Shown here one piece after another: positions 35,601 through 50,640 of a stretch of DNA of 64,000 nucleotides. The translations under genes and the position numbers were made by a program. The notes under the pieces are model-generated. The model saw only the letters and a list, made by a program, of their open reading frames with translations. It was not told where the DNA came from and did not search any database. Source of the DNA: Phalacrocorax aristotelis (lineage: Eukaryota > Chordata > Aves > Suliformes > Phalacrocoracidae); assembly GCF_949628215.1 (NCBI RefSeq), contig NC_134284.1:3410001-3474000 (forward strand), in the 5' to 3' direction. Position 1 is the stretch's first letter. Every line of letters starts with the position of its first letter.

Positions 35601-38600
35601 TTGCCAACACAGCAGCCAACACAGGGCTTCTGGTTCCCATATTGCTTCTCCAACTTTGTTCCTTGCTTTTTTACCAAGGTGAAGATGAGATGAACACATG
35701 ATCTCCCAAAAGGACATGATATTGATTCTATGCAATGACTTGGATGAGTCTTGTGAAGAACAAGACAGTCTTGCACCTCACCAGTCATGCCACCTGGGCC
35801 AAAAACATGAAAATTTAAAAAAAAAGAATGGGATTCTTTTCTCTGTGCAGGCTAGGTACTGTGCAAAATGTCAATTCTAATCCATCTAATGAGGTGCGTA
35901 TGCTTTCCAGTGTAACATGCATTCAAGTTACTATTGTAAATAACTTGTTTCTTTCAGTAAAATATGAATTGTTGGTCCCCTGGCAAATACACTGAGCAGC
36001 CTTAAAACAGCAATTCAAAACAAAAATCAGAACTGAGAAAAATAAATTAGGAATCTACTTTTTTACGTTTGTATTTCTACACTCTTTGACATTGTGTATT
36101 TTTTTTTTATCTACAGACTCAACTATTCTGAAATATTCATAATGAAAATAAAAGATACAAAATTAAAATGTGGCAATATCTAGGAATAATTGCAAAAAAC
36201 AGCCTCAATTTAAAAAAAAAACACATTTTTTTCTATCAGTTAATTGATAATGTATCCACTAACATTTGAGTTATTAACGTCCTGGTTTACAACCAGATTT
36301 ACTCTGGATTACACACTTCCCAAGTCCAGTATTTTAACCTATTCCTCAAATGCTACTGCAGTTAGTTGTAGCTATACATTAGCCTATTTTTAACATGTCA
36401 AGCTCATAGTATAGACGAAGAACTAGATCAAAACTCAACAAATTATGGTCTGCTATATATAAAACATCACGTGCCTGATTAGATATTCTTTGTAACTGAA
36501 TTTTCTGAAGAGGCTACTGGAATTAAGAGAGTAATGGGCCCTTACTTCCTTTTGAAATGTGTCCTGCTGTTTACCCTTTGCATCATTGTTCCAGTTAAGA
36601 GGAACTGGCATGCCACATTGTCTTTTACTATATTGCAATACTGGAAGACTGGATAAAGTTGTGCTCTTGCTTGCTTACTAGAGAAAGCATCTCTAAAATG
36701 AAGGATGTGTATCTCAAAGTGAGTCCAGATTTCAAATAACATTACAGTTTGAAAGAGATTGGATCTAGGTTCAGAATGACACTCTGCATTTTAGTCCATT
36801 TAAGTGTCTTCAATACTTCAAATTTACCACGTAGTCAGTAAGTTGTCAGAGAGGCCATTCTTTGCATAAAGTAGAGATACAAGAATATATACTGAAAGAC
36901 TGAACTAGGTTCAATGGAGAAGAATATATAGCAATAACTTTAAGAAAAAATTTATCAATTAATCTCAGTGTTAAATCATCTGAGTTATTAAATGTAAAAT
37001 GACTTCATTAAAATGATATGACTAAAAGTGGTCATTCTTTTGTCAACCAATGGTTCAATTTAATTAAAACATTCTCTTATTTACGAAGCCACATGGAGTT
37101 TCTGGGTTTTTTTATTTAAATGCATCAAAGTGGTAGACCTGCTGAACTCTTTTTATCTGCATATTTTTTTCAGCCTAGAACAACCAGACATTACTGATAT
37201 GCAATATATGAACAATAAATATTTTCCATTAAAAATAATAAATCAATTTGAAGAAGTAAACTTTTTTAAAAATAGCAAACTTTTTAAAAATAGCCTTTCA
37301 CTAAAGAGAAAACACTTCACAGGCGAGTTTTATACATTTTGAATGTTCTATTGCTCTCAAAATATAGTCAGTCAGTTCCATTTAATAGCTGACTATTATT
37401 CTTTCCTGTATAGCAGTGACTGATCATTTTGCCATATGCTACTGTCCCCTTTTAAAAAGCTCTTTCTCTAATGGCCTTTGATGTTTCCTCACAGAACTTT
37501 TTATTCTTTTCCTCTCTTTCCATTTTAGTTCTAACACATACTCGGGCTGTAAAGGGAACAACTACTTAAGATCTGTTTAAGATCTCTTTGGAGCCTAAGG
37601 ATATGTATTCTTCTTTGGGTCAATGCCGAGTGACATACCTACCTTCTTAATTAACCATTACAAAGCTCAGAAACCCTGCTGATAACATCTGAAACTTTAT
37701 GTACTTATCTATAGTAATCTCTGAAAATTGCTTCTTCCAAATCATTACTCATTTGCACTGCTGCTGGAAGTGGAGATTGTCACCTGAATATGCAATTAAA
37801 TATTGAATGTAAGGCAACTTAGGCTCTCACTAAAAGGGCTTTTTTCTGTGACAAATATATACACTACATTTTTCTTGTGAGGGTGAAAGTAGATCAAAAT
37901 AGGAGGATGTATCATCTAGTCTGTTCTTGTCTTAGTTTTTGACACCCTGTAGGAAAACAATATGCCTTAAGATTGTTTTGTGCATTATTTCATGCACTCA
38001 GCAAGAGATGCACGTAACTGGTTATGGTGTTCACCCAAGAGCAAGATAGAGGTCCACCTCCCTGGTCTTTCATCTAAATGCTTGTAAATATATTGGTGTG
38101 GAAATCAGAATTATATTCATCTGATTCATTATATTCATCTGATTACTCCAGCCAGTAGGCTAGAGTTTAAGGCTGATTTTTATTTGAATTTTTAAATTAT
38201 AAGTGTTACTTATATGCTTAGGTGGCTAAGTTTAAAATAATCAGTGAATCTCGGAGATTAGAAGGTCAGAATTGTTTAGGCATAGACTTAGGGTAAGAAG
38301 GCTGTAGTCTTCCATGAAGCACACATGGCATACCACCTCAGTGGAAGGGCCATGTAGTTCCTTCCTCCTCTACTGGGATGTTGTTTCCATCTATTCTTTA
38401 AAGAGTGTGTAATTTATTTGTTTGTCTAACAAGGGACACATGTGACTTAATAAAAACCAGCAAATAAATTTCTACTATGAGAGGAGAGAGAGAACATGGA
38501 AGAGAAAGAAAAGTGAAACTAAAGCAGTATTTCTAATAGGATTAATTTTGCATTAGGTGAACCAATGCCTGGGAACTTTTCAATAGGAAATGTGTTTTTG

Positions 38601-41600
38601 TCTTCTCTGCTCAGTGATGTATGCAGCACTGAACCTTACTCCCTTCTCTCCTTCGATTAGTGTGTTCAATGAGTTCAATATAATTCTCAATTGTAGAATT
38701 TCTTTTAAAAATGTCTAGTCTTATTTGTCAGGTGTTATATGCCATAAAAACAGAAAGATGGAGTCTATCTATTCAAGAAATGTAAATTTTCCATGACACT
38801 TTTCTTACTGGATAAGTGTTTACTTTACAGGGACCCTTGTCTACACTTTTAGCTAGAATGAGAGGGAAAGAAGTTAAGACTTCAGTCCATGGTTTTACTA
38901 TTTGAAATGTAGGTGGTGTTCCTTTACACAAAAGCCTGGATTGAGGATCGGACTTGAACTGTTTCTCATTTAGAATTCCCGTTTCAATAGCTATTTGTTT
39001 TTATTTTATTTATTTATGCTTTCTCCATTTTCACACCAGAAACAAGTTGTTTCTAAAGCACAAACCTAGGCTATAAATGACCTAAAGTCTTCTACACATC
39101 ACAATGTGGTCAAATATAGCATTTGCATTCAAGTTAGTGTAGTTTAGTTAACTCATTTGAAATCCATCTGTCACATGTTCCTTTTTCAGACTCAGTATAA
39201 GACCACTGTTGAGTTAGCAAGTAAGTTGGTGAGCAAAATTTGAATAGACAAAATACAAGAAGATTGCAACATGGATTCATCTTTAAGCAGTCATGCCCAG
39301 TTGCCATAATTTAAGTAACTTGAAAGGCTGTCCTTCAACTTACCACTCATTGCTCAACACTAGGTAAAATTAAAGCATGGGCACTTGCCTTACCTGATAC
39401 CTATGAGAAGCATATGCAAAAAGGAAGACGATCATTTTACTGCAATTATCTAATCTGTTATAATTTCCAGTTTTTACCTTCTCTTTGAAAGGAATGGTAT
39501 CAAAAGCAGAATGACCCCCTTGGTTAAAGCATATGGCAGGTGAGCTGGATAGAACACTGATGTAAAAATCATGAACATACAAATTCTGAAATTCTGGCTT
39601 AAATCCAAGATGTCAATAAATATCTGAGAGAAAACACTTCTCAAATGCACCTGTGCAACCTGCAGTACCTTACAGCGGAGTACGAGAAAAGTTCAGGTCT
39701 GACTGTTTAGGAATTCTGATGAAATAGAAACTACTTGCACATGACTGAGAAAGAAAGCTAAAGAAGAAACTGGTATCTAGTGATGAGATTAATGCTCTCT
39801 TTTTGGTCAGATTTTACAAAATCACTACCTGACAGGCACAAAGATTTCCCAGAAGCATGCTTTAAAAACACCTATTGTATCACAGTTTTTAGAAGTTCTC
39901 ATACAGGCTGCGTCAAAATCAAAGCAAAGCATGTAAGGACAGAGTAAAACCACAGCTAAAAAACAACATTCCCGCCTTTTTTTTTTAAGTAGGGCAGCAA
40001 GTGCAATGCTTACGGGCTTAGCATTTTTGTGTTATAATACTTACAATTTTCCATAAAAAGAACTTACTTTTTCTTGTTTCTAACTAGCAAACTGCAACTG
40101 TTTGGGCTGAAATTCTTCATGCCAGTGTTTGCCGCTAGCTGGGTATTTCCGCAAATTTCAGCTACCAAAATGGAACCATCTCTGAGAGCAAAATCAAGAC
40201 AAAATACATTGTATTATCTGTGTTAAATTACATTCTAGACTTCTGTAGACTGAGAAGGTTAAATAATAGGATCAACTTATGCACAGTACCAGCGGATAAA
40301 TCAATCTTTTCATGCTTTGTTAAATTCACCAAGACGATGGTGTGGATTTGCCAGCCCTGATTAAAACTTGCTTCATCCGATAATTTTGTAATGACTACAG
40401 CCACTTTTACCAAACAGCAGCTCACAGTTGAACTCTTTTGTCTACCCAGGCAATGGTCACACATCCAGTGTCCATCACAGACATACCCAGAAGTCAGTGT
40501 TCTATCATACCGTGGCCTGAGGAGCTATTCAGGTTGATTGTTCCTGGGCTCATGATGTAGTGCATGTCCCCCTTCTAGATTAAGCCAGAGCAACAGTTTG
40601 TGACTCATTCTGTGAACTGGAGAACTTAACAGATTTATGTTAGAAAGAAAGAACACATGCACAGATGAGGTAGCTCTGTTGGCTGACTTAGCTCACAACA
40701 CAATCCCACCGTCGGCTGTGCAGCTATGAGGCAGGGGGCGTGAACTACAGCACCGGAGTAATGAACGTTCAGGCATGGGAAAGACAAGAATGCCTTAGAC
40801 CGGCATTACCACTGAAGCCCTATATAGTGGAAATAGAGCCTGCGGGGGCTATCCTCTGAACTGAAACTCAGAGGGTAATGACAGTGACTGGTAGAGCAGC
40901 CAACAAATGATACTAATCCAACCATGTTGTCTGCTTAAGTCCTTTGCATATCGGCACTATTTCAGTTTCAACCCTTAACAGTCACCTTAAGATAAAACTA
41001 CTCAGATAAACATCTCTACTTGTTAGGGGCAAATCAGGTGAAAAAAAAAATGGTCTTTTGCTACAGCTTAAACTAGTGTTATAGAACACAATGGAGGGTT
41101 TTATATTAAATTGCCTCTTCCATGCAGTTCCCCAATCTAAGTATCACTCAAGACACAGAAGAAAAAAAGGCTGCACTTGCAGGAGAGCTGAGTTTCCTCA
41201 GCAGAAGTTAGTGATAAGTATGATTTGAATATAAATTTTGAAATACTTGGAAAATCAGGTAATAGATAGCTTAGACGGGACACCCGACATTACTTGATTT
41301 ACCCGTTTGGGTTTTACTCTCAGTACTTTGGTATTCCACATGTACAAAATAAACAGTTTTTCTTTCAATCTTTACTAAAATGAGTTAAGTAATAACAACA
41401 GAAATTGTAAAATGGAAGCTAATTATTCCATATTCAGTGCAGACTGCAAGAAACTGTAAATAATTCATGGAGCAGTATACTGCAGAAAATAGCAAACTGT
41501 TCATAGGACCTAAACTATCACCTTATCAGCTTATCAACTGTCAGACCTAAATTATGCTGTGGGTCACTAAATCTAATCTCCTGCAATTGCACCCAATTAC

Positions 41601-44600
41601 GTAATCTAATCCTTTTCCTAAATTGTTCCAAATTGTCTTAAGGATTATTGAATTGCTTGCCCATAACAGGAGAAGCCACAACCCCGTCATCTCTGGATTT
41701 TACTGACCACTTTGCCAGAAGCTTCTAATGCTCGATCTGAATTTATTCGTGGGAAGTTTCTATCTGTTCTTGTGCTAGTGTTTTCTTTTAGAATGAAACT
41801 TCATATATGCAGCTGAATGAACAAAGATTTTATGACAGACTGGAATATAGCAGAGAAATGGAGGACCTCCTTCTGTAACACTTGTTTCACTCTGAATTCA
41901 TAATTCTTGAGCTTGGATGCTGAGAACTATTGTAGATGGGAGAGCTCCTGCTCATCCAATAACACAACTGCTTTCCAACACTACTGTAATCAATGTCCTC
42001 TAGTACCCTTGCCCTTCCACAGCCACATCACACCGGTGACTCATAAATCATTCTGTGATCAACCACTCACAACAGTTGTCGCCACCACAGCCACTTCCAG
42101 TCAGTGAGCTCACAAATTAACAGAAACTCTCAGTATTAGTCCCGAAGAGTACTTGTACTTCATACTATTCAATTTCATACTATTCACACTATATCATACT
42201 ATTAAATATTCCAGTCCTTACAGTCATCCAGGTCTTCCTGGATATTGCAGCCTTCCCCTGTGTTAATGATAGACCTATTTTTTGCTACTGGCAAACTCGA
42301 TTATCACACTCCTGCATCTCCATACTAAGCTTATTAATGAAATTATTAAACAAGAACTGTTTAAAGACTGACCCTTGGAGAGCTCTAGTAATCATACTCT
42401 CGTAACAGCACTTTCCCTTTCAATGACGCTTGATAGCTTCCTTTTAGCTAGCTTCCTCTCTCGCAATATAGTGCTTTCAGTAATTAGTGAGCATTGATTA
42501 TCACGTGCACTGAATGCACAGTTGTTAGGCAGGAGTCCTGCAGAAATAATATGTTTGTATTTAGGTAAAGACTGCCTAATGATACGCATTTACCTAGAGA
42601 CTAAAATAAGGATTTATATAAATCTAGGGAATTTTTTTAGTAATCAAAAATGTCTTTTCTACTCTACTATTTGCAAACACTAGTTGAATCTGATGCATGT
42701 TACTAAGAGGTATGGAGTATTAAGCTCTAGGGTTTTGCTATTATTTAGGCAAAAGTTTTCATCTCATAAATAATGAAATATGTTTGACGTTTCATTTTGA
42801 AAAATCATGCTGTGTTTCATTACTGAGCTAAATTAAAAACAATTGAAAAGACCCAAATGTTACACGGAATAAATGAGTAAAATCCTTAATGACTCACAAG
42901 GAAGTATTTTTTGTGAATCCAAACTAAGAGAAACATATTTTAAGAAGAAAAAAAAAGGTCCTTTGGATTGACATAAAATGGATAGACTTCCTGATTGCTT
43001 TGATTTTGCAATGGAACTGAAAAAAATAATTTATTTAACCCACCTCTAGTTTTATAGACAGCATGAATTCTGGTCTCCTCACAAGCCAACCCTATCACTT
43101 TGCAGGTTTAGTGTTCCTTCAACTTTTTTTCTCAGGAAACAATTTAAAATTAAAGAACAGTATGGCAGAGATGGCTCTGGTCTTAAAGCTTGGATTGTGT
43201 CACACCATCCATGTGCATAAAATCTGGAGAAGGTTGGACTAATGGAGGAGTGATAGTGCCTGCAAATCTCTCCGGTGTCTGCAAGCAAGCATTTCATGCA
43301 GGGACAAATACAGTGCCATGTGCATAAACAAGACAGTAGTTCTAAGATGAAGACATAGAAGCGTGTATCAAAAGCCATATGTACATGTGAGGTAATGTTT
43401 TTGTACTGGTCCTCAGAAAAAAATGTAGGAGAAGCTTGAAACAAAGATAAAACCCAATTATAGGCAAGCAACAATGTTGACCGAGTGGGCCAGTGGGGAA
43501 AAAAATAAGTCAAGGAAAATCACTCAGGAAACTATTGTATCACGTGCATATGGCAGAAATAAAAAGTTGTTTACTGAAATGGAAAAAAAACTTGTCATCC
43601 ATATCAGTTAGGGATTGTGTAAAATACAGCTCAATATTTATTTGAAGGCATAAAATGTCATGCTGTTTTGCGTAATTAACTACTGTCAGAAACATTTAAT
43701 GAATAAAACACCCTACAGATCTGTTCACGATATACTTTAAAAAAATCTATTTCTAACAGATACTTTGTATGTCAGAGTGATCACATGTACCCTAGCAACC
43801 AGGTTGTAATTGAAATTCTACATAAAAGTGCATGAGTCATTTTAAGAGATGTAGTAAGTCTAATAACGAACATTTAATGAATGGTAGAATCGGTAAGCTA
43901 TGAGCTAGATTTTATAAATGTGCAAAACCTGGTAAATTAATTTTGTTCGTAAATGTGCTGATAAGAAAGGATAAATAGCTGTGCTTTTTTTTTTTCCAAA
44001 ACAATGTTAAGCAATATTTTCTGTGTTGCCAAGTTATTTCCCTTATTTATCTATCATCTGAAGCTTTTTACACAGCAACTTATCTCAGTTGTAAGGATTG
44101 ATTCTAAAAGCGTACATCACATCTCTTATTCTGTCCATAACCTGAAAAAGAGTCTTCTGTACTCCATGTACAGCTGTGTGGGTACAAGTGTCGTATGTCG
44201 AAGTGTATTTTATATGCCTTCCCTGACACCAGTTTCCTAATGCTTCAGCTCTGATCTTCAATATACAGAGGCACTACCCATTTTTGAAAAACACAGTGCT
44301 CCGTAGTTACTGCGCACAATTTGCACAATGTGCTGCTTCAGCGATCGTCACAGGCATTTGAAAAAAAAGTGGAAGTAGAATTCAGCACCAAAGTAAAATT
44401 TCTTTCCACCTAAGGGATCTGAAAAGGTCCTGTTTCATGACAGTACTGCTGCATTCATTACAAGGTTGAACCCCAGGTACTTGGGCTTGTTTCCTAAGCA
44501 GCACTCCAAGTACAAAATAGCCTATTATAAAATCTACAACACGATGGAAATGTTCGCTTCAGTTTTACTTTTTAGTAAAAACACACTTTTTTTTTTTTTT

Positions 44601-45987
44601 AAAGTCTTGCTTGAAGCACTCAATGTATTATATAAATGCAAGGTTCGAGGTTGGAAGGAAAGAGCATCGATGCATTCTAGAATGACAGTTCTCACATTCC
44701 TAGAACAGACAACATATTTGCTTCTCCTTACTATTCCAACCTCCATTCATCAGCTTAACGGTACTCATTGCCACTGCATGTCGTGCTACTTTGCATAGAG
44801 CATCAGTTCATGCAAGCCTGAAGGTTTTTTTTTAGTACTCAGCCGTTAATTGATGCTGTATATACCAGTTATATCTTGTTGTCAAAGTTTTTTTTCTTAA
44901 AATTCCTTTTATGAATCAGGAACAAATTCTGATTAGATATCCATCAGGTAGGAAAATTGATCAGAAGTTTCTGAACATTGGAAATTCCTAGAATAGTGCA
45001 TGGAAGAGAAATAGGCCTTTGTAAACACACTGTGGAAGGACGAGGAGACCTAAAAGTAATTGGAGGAAGGAGGTGGCTTTGCCAGTATAAAATTTGTTAC
45101 TGATTGAACATAAACTGATAATGATGGACACCTAATCCAAACTAAGCTCAAGTTTCACTGACTGTTCCTCACAATTTTCACAGGCTTTGCGGGATCAATG
45201 TTACATTAGTCCAAAGCACAGCACACATTTTTCATGCAAAATGAGACTACGTCGGTTATGGTTAAGCCAAGGATGGCTTTTAACAGTTCAGAACCCTTAC
45301 TTATAGACTTTAAACTAGAGGCACCAATCCATTATTTCAGTCTGTGCTGAAAGAAAAGCAGAGGTAAACAGCATCTCAGAGAGGCATTGTGAATGAAAAC
45401 CTATCATTTTTCCTGATGTAACTGAATCTAGGGTGTGGTGTGCGCTTACTATCTTGTCACAGAACCCATCCCTTGGTCTGTTTACAGTAAGGTACTGAGC
45501 AAGCCAGGCTTTTATAGCTCCTTTGAACCCACTTAAAAAACTCTACTACAGTTATCAGCACTTGCACCGCCAGCAACATCAAAACTACACAGAATTTCTC
45601 AATGTAGTTTTCCTTCTCAATTTAGAAAAAGGAGAAATAGTAAGTAAGACTGTAATTCACTCTTAGGATCCTTGCGTTTTCTAAATAGCCAAAGAAATGA
45701 GTGCTTAAGAGAAGAATCCTTAAGAAGAGTGGTTAAGAGTAGAATAAACTAGCATTTTGATTAATTCCTTATAAGGAGTAACTTGTTTGATATTTTTCCT
45801 GCTTTTGAATGATCCAGAAAAAAGATGTACCAGTTTTAAATTGCCCACAGAGTTGATAAACCCCCTCTAATCTGCAGGAAGATTTCAAAAAGTTAGCTGT
45901 GAAGAGCTCTATTTTCTGGTGTATTGGTGACTGAAGTCCTCAGATATTGTTTCTGTTCTGGTTAATTATACAATAATCAACTAGAGG
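32690..45987. other. Intergenic DNA, no gene recognised
   Basis: AT-rich throughout. The longest open frames (101-144 codons at 34816-35121, 35435-35788 and 43079-43513) lack recognisable domains and flanking splice or promoter logic. Small local duplications occur at 37259-37296 and 38110-38146. A TATATAG with GC-richer flanks at 40700-40850 could be a diverged LTR or a promoter, but nothing confirms it. Confidence 0.5.
42215..42425 (-). repeat. Probable ancient CR1-family LINE fragment
   Basis: The plus strand shows ATCCAGGTCTTCCTGGATAT, then TATTAATGAAATTATTAAAC and GACCCTTGGAGAGCTCTAGT. This motif order matches the reverse complement of CR1 reverse-transcriptase sequence. Strongly diverged; ends unclear. 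Confidence 0.5.
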
Positions 45988-46398
45988 ATTCACAGAATCA
46001 CAGAATCACAGAATCCCAGACTGGCAGGGGTTGGAAGGGACCTCTGGGGCTCACCCCGTCCCACCCCCTGCGTGAGCAGGCACCCCCAGAGCAGGGGCAC
46101 AGGGCCGCGTCCAGGCGGGGTGTGAATGTCCCCAGGGAAGGGACCCCACAGCCTCCCTGGGCAGCCTGTGCCCCTGCTCTGGCACCCGCACAGTAAGAAA
46201 TTTTTTTCTCATGTTCAGGTCAAACTTCCTGTGCTCCAGTTCATTCCCATTTCCCCTTGTCCTGTTGTCGGGCACCACTGAAAAGAGTCTGTCCCCATCC
46301 TCTTGACAGCCACCCTTCAGATTTTTATAAGTATTGACAAGATCCCCCTTCAGTCTTCTCTTCTCCAGTAAGAATTCTCTTCTGCAGGGATGCTGCAC
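45988..46398 (-). mobile_element. CR1 LINE, 5'-truncated 3' end
   Basis: The plus strand starts with CACAGAAT repeats and GGTTGGAAGGGACCTC, the reverse complement of the CR1 3' end. The minus strand keeps a 115-codon frame containing KRRLKGDLVNTYKNLKGG, DNRTRGNGNELEHRKFDLN and MRKKFLTVRV, typical of the C-terminus of CR1 ORF2. The 3' tail has tandem ATTCTGTG units. It is one of the less decayed repeats in the window. It is a retrotransposon fragment and cannot move by itself. Confidence 0.93.
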
Positions 46399-49300
46399 TA
46401 TGTATATGAACTGATTTTAAGTGTCTTTCATGGGCATCAGCACGCTAAGCACTGTAAAGACACAAAGCGTTTGCTCCTGTCCCACCAAACTGTCTAGAAC
46501 AGGCAAAAGGGGAAATGGGAGATGAGCATTTGGCCAAAATTACACAACTGACTAATAGCAAACAAAGAAATCAAGATTTCCTGCATTTAAACCTGATAAG
46601 CAGTGGATCAGGCTGATTTTCACCTGTAAAACTTACAGGGGAAACTAAATACTCAATTTTAACTTGCTAGAATGTGGATAGCATATTGGATTAGGAGACA
46701 CAGTTTTGAGTTCTCTGGTTTTGCTTCTTGTTTTCAGTTTGGTTTCCTAAGGAAATGAAACTTGTGCAATCACAGTGGGCGTGTATGGGTGCCTGCACAT
46801 GTGCTCAAGTAGTAACTTTTGAACCTATTGGCAAACTGTAGTGAAACTGGACACAAAGTATTGGTCCCAAAGATAATGTAAATCAAAGGCATTGGTCTCA
46901 AAGGTAATGTCATACAAATGTTGTGAAAATAGGGGGACAACTGTAGATGCCAGGCTGTAGCCTGAAAGCAAGAACATTCATGTGATATAAATCGTGCCGC
47001 TTTAGTTTTGATGTTAACAAAACCACTCACTGACCTCTTCAGCTAGGTTTTACAGTTTTATTTTTTTATTACGAAATTTATTAATTAAAAACGCAACCAC
47101 AAAATGGACTCTCATGAGACAAGGCAACATTAGGAAGAAGCTCAAATACAGTATTATTCATAATAAAAAAATAAACTAGAATAACTGCTTATGCACGGAT
47201 GGCATCTCTCCTTTCAGCCTGTGAGTATCGTGTCGTTATGAATAGCCACAAGACCATTCAGATTTCCTCTGTGCTTCAGAGGGTAAAACTGGTGGTAGCA
47301 GAAAGCCTCTCTGCTGTATTTAAAGAAAGAAGGAGGAAACAGAGATGAAAACTGGGATGTTCATGACTGAGAATATTTATGTTAGTGATCTCAGACATTA
47401 TAACTAGGCAAGGTCTCCTCAGAAATATAGCATAGGCAAGGCCTCACTGAGGCTCAAGGGAAGGCAATGATTCAGCTTCTAACATTAGAATATGCAGTTT
47501 GAGCATCTGTCTCATGTTGGAACTTATTTCCTCCTTTACAAGCACTGCTCCTCTTCCTAGCTGGTGAGTTACCCTGCCAAGAATGCGTGAATGAAGCTGG
47601 AGAGAGGGTACATATGTTTCCTCTGAGTACTGCTGAGCAGGTCAGAAATTTTATTTCCCTTTTTATAACAAGGGTTCTAATTTAATTCAGTTTTCTACCC
47701 CCACTAATGTGAGCAGCCTTCAACCAAACCAAAGCACAGAATTTCCACTGTGTCACACGCATTCACTCAGCATAAACATAAAGTGGAAAGAGAGAAGCTG
47801 AAACTTTAAGACCTTTTTGCATGGCATGGGCTAGGGAATTTTTTTTTTTCTGGTTGCTATAGTAATGAATACAGATAAAGATGATTGCGTGATGACTGCA
47901 ATTACACATTTAAAGAGGGTGGTGCTTTCAAACAGTAGCAATACAACTGCAATGCAAGAAGGTGATGTAATCCAGGAAAGATGGAAGTGTAAGTCAACAG
48001 CATGCTTATGATGTGTGTATTGAATTATGATGAAATATGTGAGAGAGGAAGGCTGGCTCTTGGTTAAGATATTAGCACCAGATTTTTGGAATCTAAATTC
48101 AGTATTTGCTCTTCCTCAGCTTTCCTCTGTGGCCTTGACCATTTCATGCAGTTTAGATCCAGTGAAACACAGTGCTGACTAGAAGTTATGAGCAGTAACA
48201 AGCCATGTTAGGTGCTTGGCCATGGAGCAGAACCCAGAACCTTAAGTTACTCAGATTGACAAGAGGCTGCATTCTGAGCTGGGAGCAGCTGAGCATAGTT
48301 AATAGTAATTCCTTCTGAGAGATCATATCTTAAATTCCATCATCTGAGGTACATAAGTGGTCTCTGCTGAAAGGAGGCACTTCTTTTACTTGAGGTTCTG
48401 GAATCTTTCCCCAAGATAGATTCCCTTCAAAGGGCAAGGAAGTCAACACTCTGTTTTTGTAATGTGTTTAAATTCAATGGCTCAGATACTAGGAGCCCAA
48501 ACAGAGATGCTCTCACTCCTAGAGAGTGCTCTAGCACTCATGATATCATTATATGAGACACCTGGGTTCAATTCCTTCTGCGGTCTGTGGAAATTAAAAT
48601 CTTACCTCCCATGTCTCAGTGGAAAAATGTCTTAGATGCCAGTCTATAGGGTATTTAAGAGAGAAGGGTGCTCTCACTCTCTCCTATTCAATAATTAAGG
48701 AACCTTGTGTGCACAGGGAATGCACACAACAAATACTAACACAGCCAACTGCCAGAACACTTTCTTGGGAAGGGGAGAAATTAGGTTCCATTTCTGTTAT
48801 ATTTAATATGAAGCAGTCCTTGGATCAAGCTTTTCAAGCAACATAGCCAGAGGAGCAAACAGCCTGTGGATTTTGATTGCTAGTAAGACTAGCCTGTCCA
48901 GAAACAGAGCTTTAGATGCCACCAGATCGAAGCAGCAGAGTAGAAAGAATTTTAACTTGGATCTAAAGAATTTGGAATACAAAATACTCCATGGACTGAG
49001 GTGTCAATCTTGCTGACCAGTTGTCCATTAGTAAAATGACAATGTTGGTAGTTCCCTACCTTCCCCAGGTTCTGTGTGATTAACTCATTAAAACTGTGAG
49101 AAAATGAGAAATTACAACCATGTGGTCATGGAATATAAAAATTAAAACTGACAAAGATTTAACAAAGTCAAACAGCTTCAAATTAAAAGATTCCTTTAAG
49201 CAATTTTTCGAAGTATCAAAAAGATTAAAAGAATTAAGCTTGCAAAAAGCATAGTGTTTAATCAGTCAGAAGATAGCACAAGGACTTTTCCTAGTGGGAA

Positions 49301-50640
49301 GTTTTTGTTGTTTTTCAAAACATATTCCATAAACTAATTGCAGAACACTTTGAATAACTGTCTTGTTAAATAATTTGCCATGTGAGAGCCAAAGAGGCAG
49401 GTGAGATAAAAAAGGAAAAGTATTTGCACAACAGAGAAAATGAAATTTTGAAGAACCCAGCATGTTCTGGTCCATTCATAAATAGCAGAAAAATGAAAGC
49501 GAGAGGTTCACAGCTGAGATAAGCTTGTTAAATAGCTGGGGTGACCTCCTGAATTTCCTCCTATCCCTGACGTTTCCAAAAACACTGAGATTAGAGTTCA
49601 AGGAACAGGAGAATGAGGTAAATGATAAAAGTAGTATTGAGGGATACAAACAATGCTTGAAAAGGTGGCTGCATATTAACTTGAGCTGTATACAAGTAAA
49701 TACAGGTAGTTAAAATAAAACATGAAAACAACAACAAAAAATCAATGAAGTAACTTTTTCAGTCCTGTATGGTATACCTAAGCGTGGTCTGCAATCTACA
49801 CAGCTCCAAGGGAACAACTTCCTACGGAGGCATGTCAAACATTAAAATTGCTTCTGTTTACCTGAGCATCATCACCACAACTGTTAGCATAGCACAGTCT
49901 TGGAAGTTCGTATGAAAATGAAATGGTCTGGCACATCCATGTACTTGCCCAACTTCTAATGCTGATTAGCAATGCTGTAAAATCAGCATGGCACGTGAAT
50001 ACTTCCCACTCGTGGGTCAAACTGAGTCCTTGGTAACTAGTGCATTAATATACTGTGTGTCAGGGAAATCATAAAAACTAGGTAAAAGAGGTATAAGGTT
50101 CTGAATCTTAATCAGCAATTACTCCTGCAGGGTGCTACTATCTATTTTTTTGCCACCTATCCTGCAAAAAAAAAGCTGAGGGATCCACAGACCTGTTTTG
50201 TTTAAGGGTTTAAACTATTTTTTCATTGCCACAACTGCAGACTGAGACAAAAGCACTTCAACAACCTTCCTGTCCAAATACAAACAGTTTGCACCTTGTA
50301 AAATAGTGATTTGAATATTGGTAGAATCTGACATGTCTATTTAAGCACAATTTTCCTTATGGTCAGTTCTCTCTACTATGGAAACATGCATGAAACTTTT
50401 TTGTCCACATTCTTAAATAATATTCTGTAACTGATGCTGAGAATAATAGCGTTTGGCATGTTCTTAAAAGCCATATAAACCAATCTGCGTTAAGAATACT
50501 AGCTCAGTTACTCTGACTTGTTGGTCACACAATTTATTGACAATGTTTTTCCCTCCTCATCTTTGTTTTCTGACCTTTTAAAGACAGATACCACTAAGTT
50601 TAAACTCAAATTTTAAAATGTGCTTGTATTTGACAAAGAC
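46399..50640. other. Intergenic DNA, no gene recognised
   Basis: AT-rich, with short frames only (none over 86 codons). The sequence at about 46430-46600 and 48060-48150 has faint MIR-like motifs but is too diverged to call. Confidence 0.5.

Noticed and set aside
43079-43513. 144-codon minus frame
   Set aside because: The longest unique-sequence frame in the spacer, but there is no recognisable domain, no CpG promoter and no clear exon signals; random expectation can produce it in 45 kb.
48540-48600. tRNA-like GGTTCAATTCC segment
   Set aside because: No matching acceptor, D or anticodon stems could be drawn around it.
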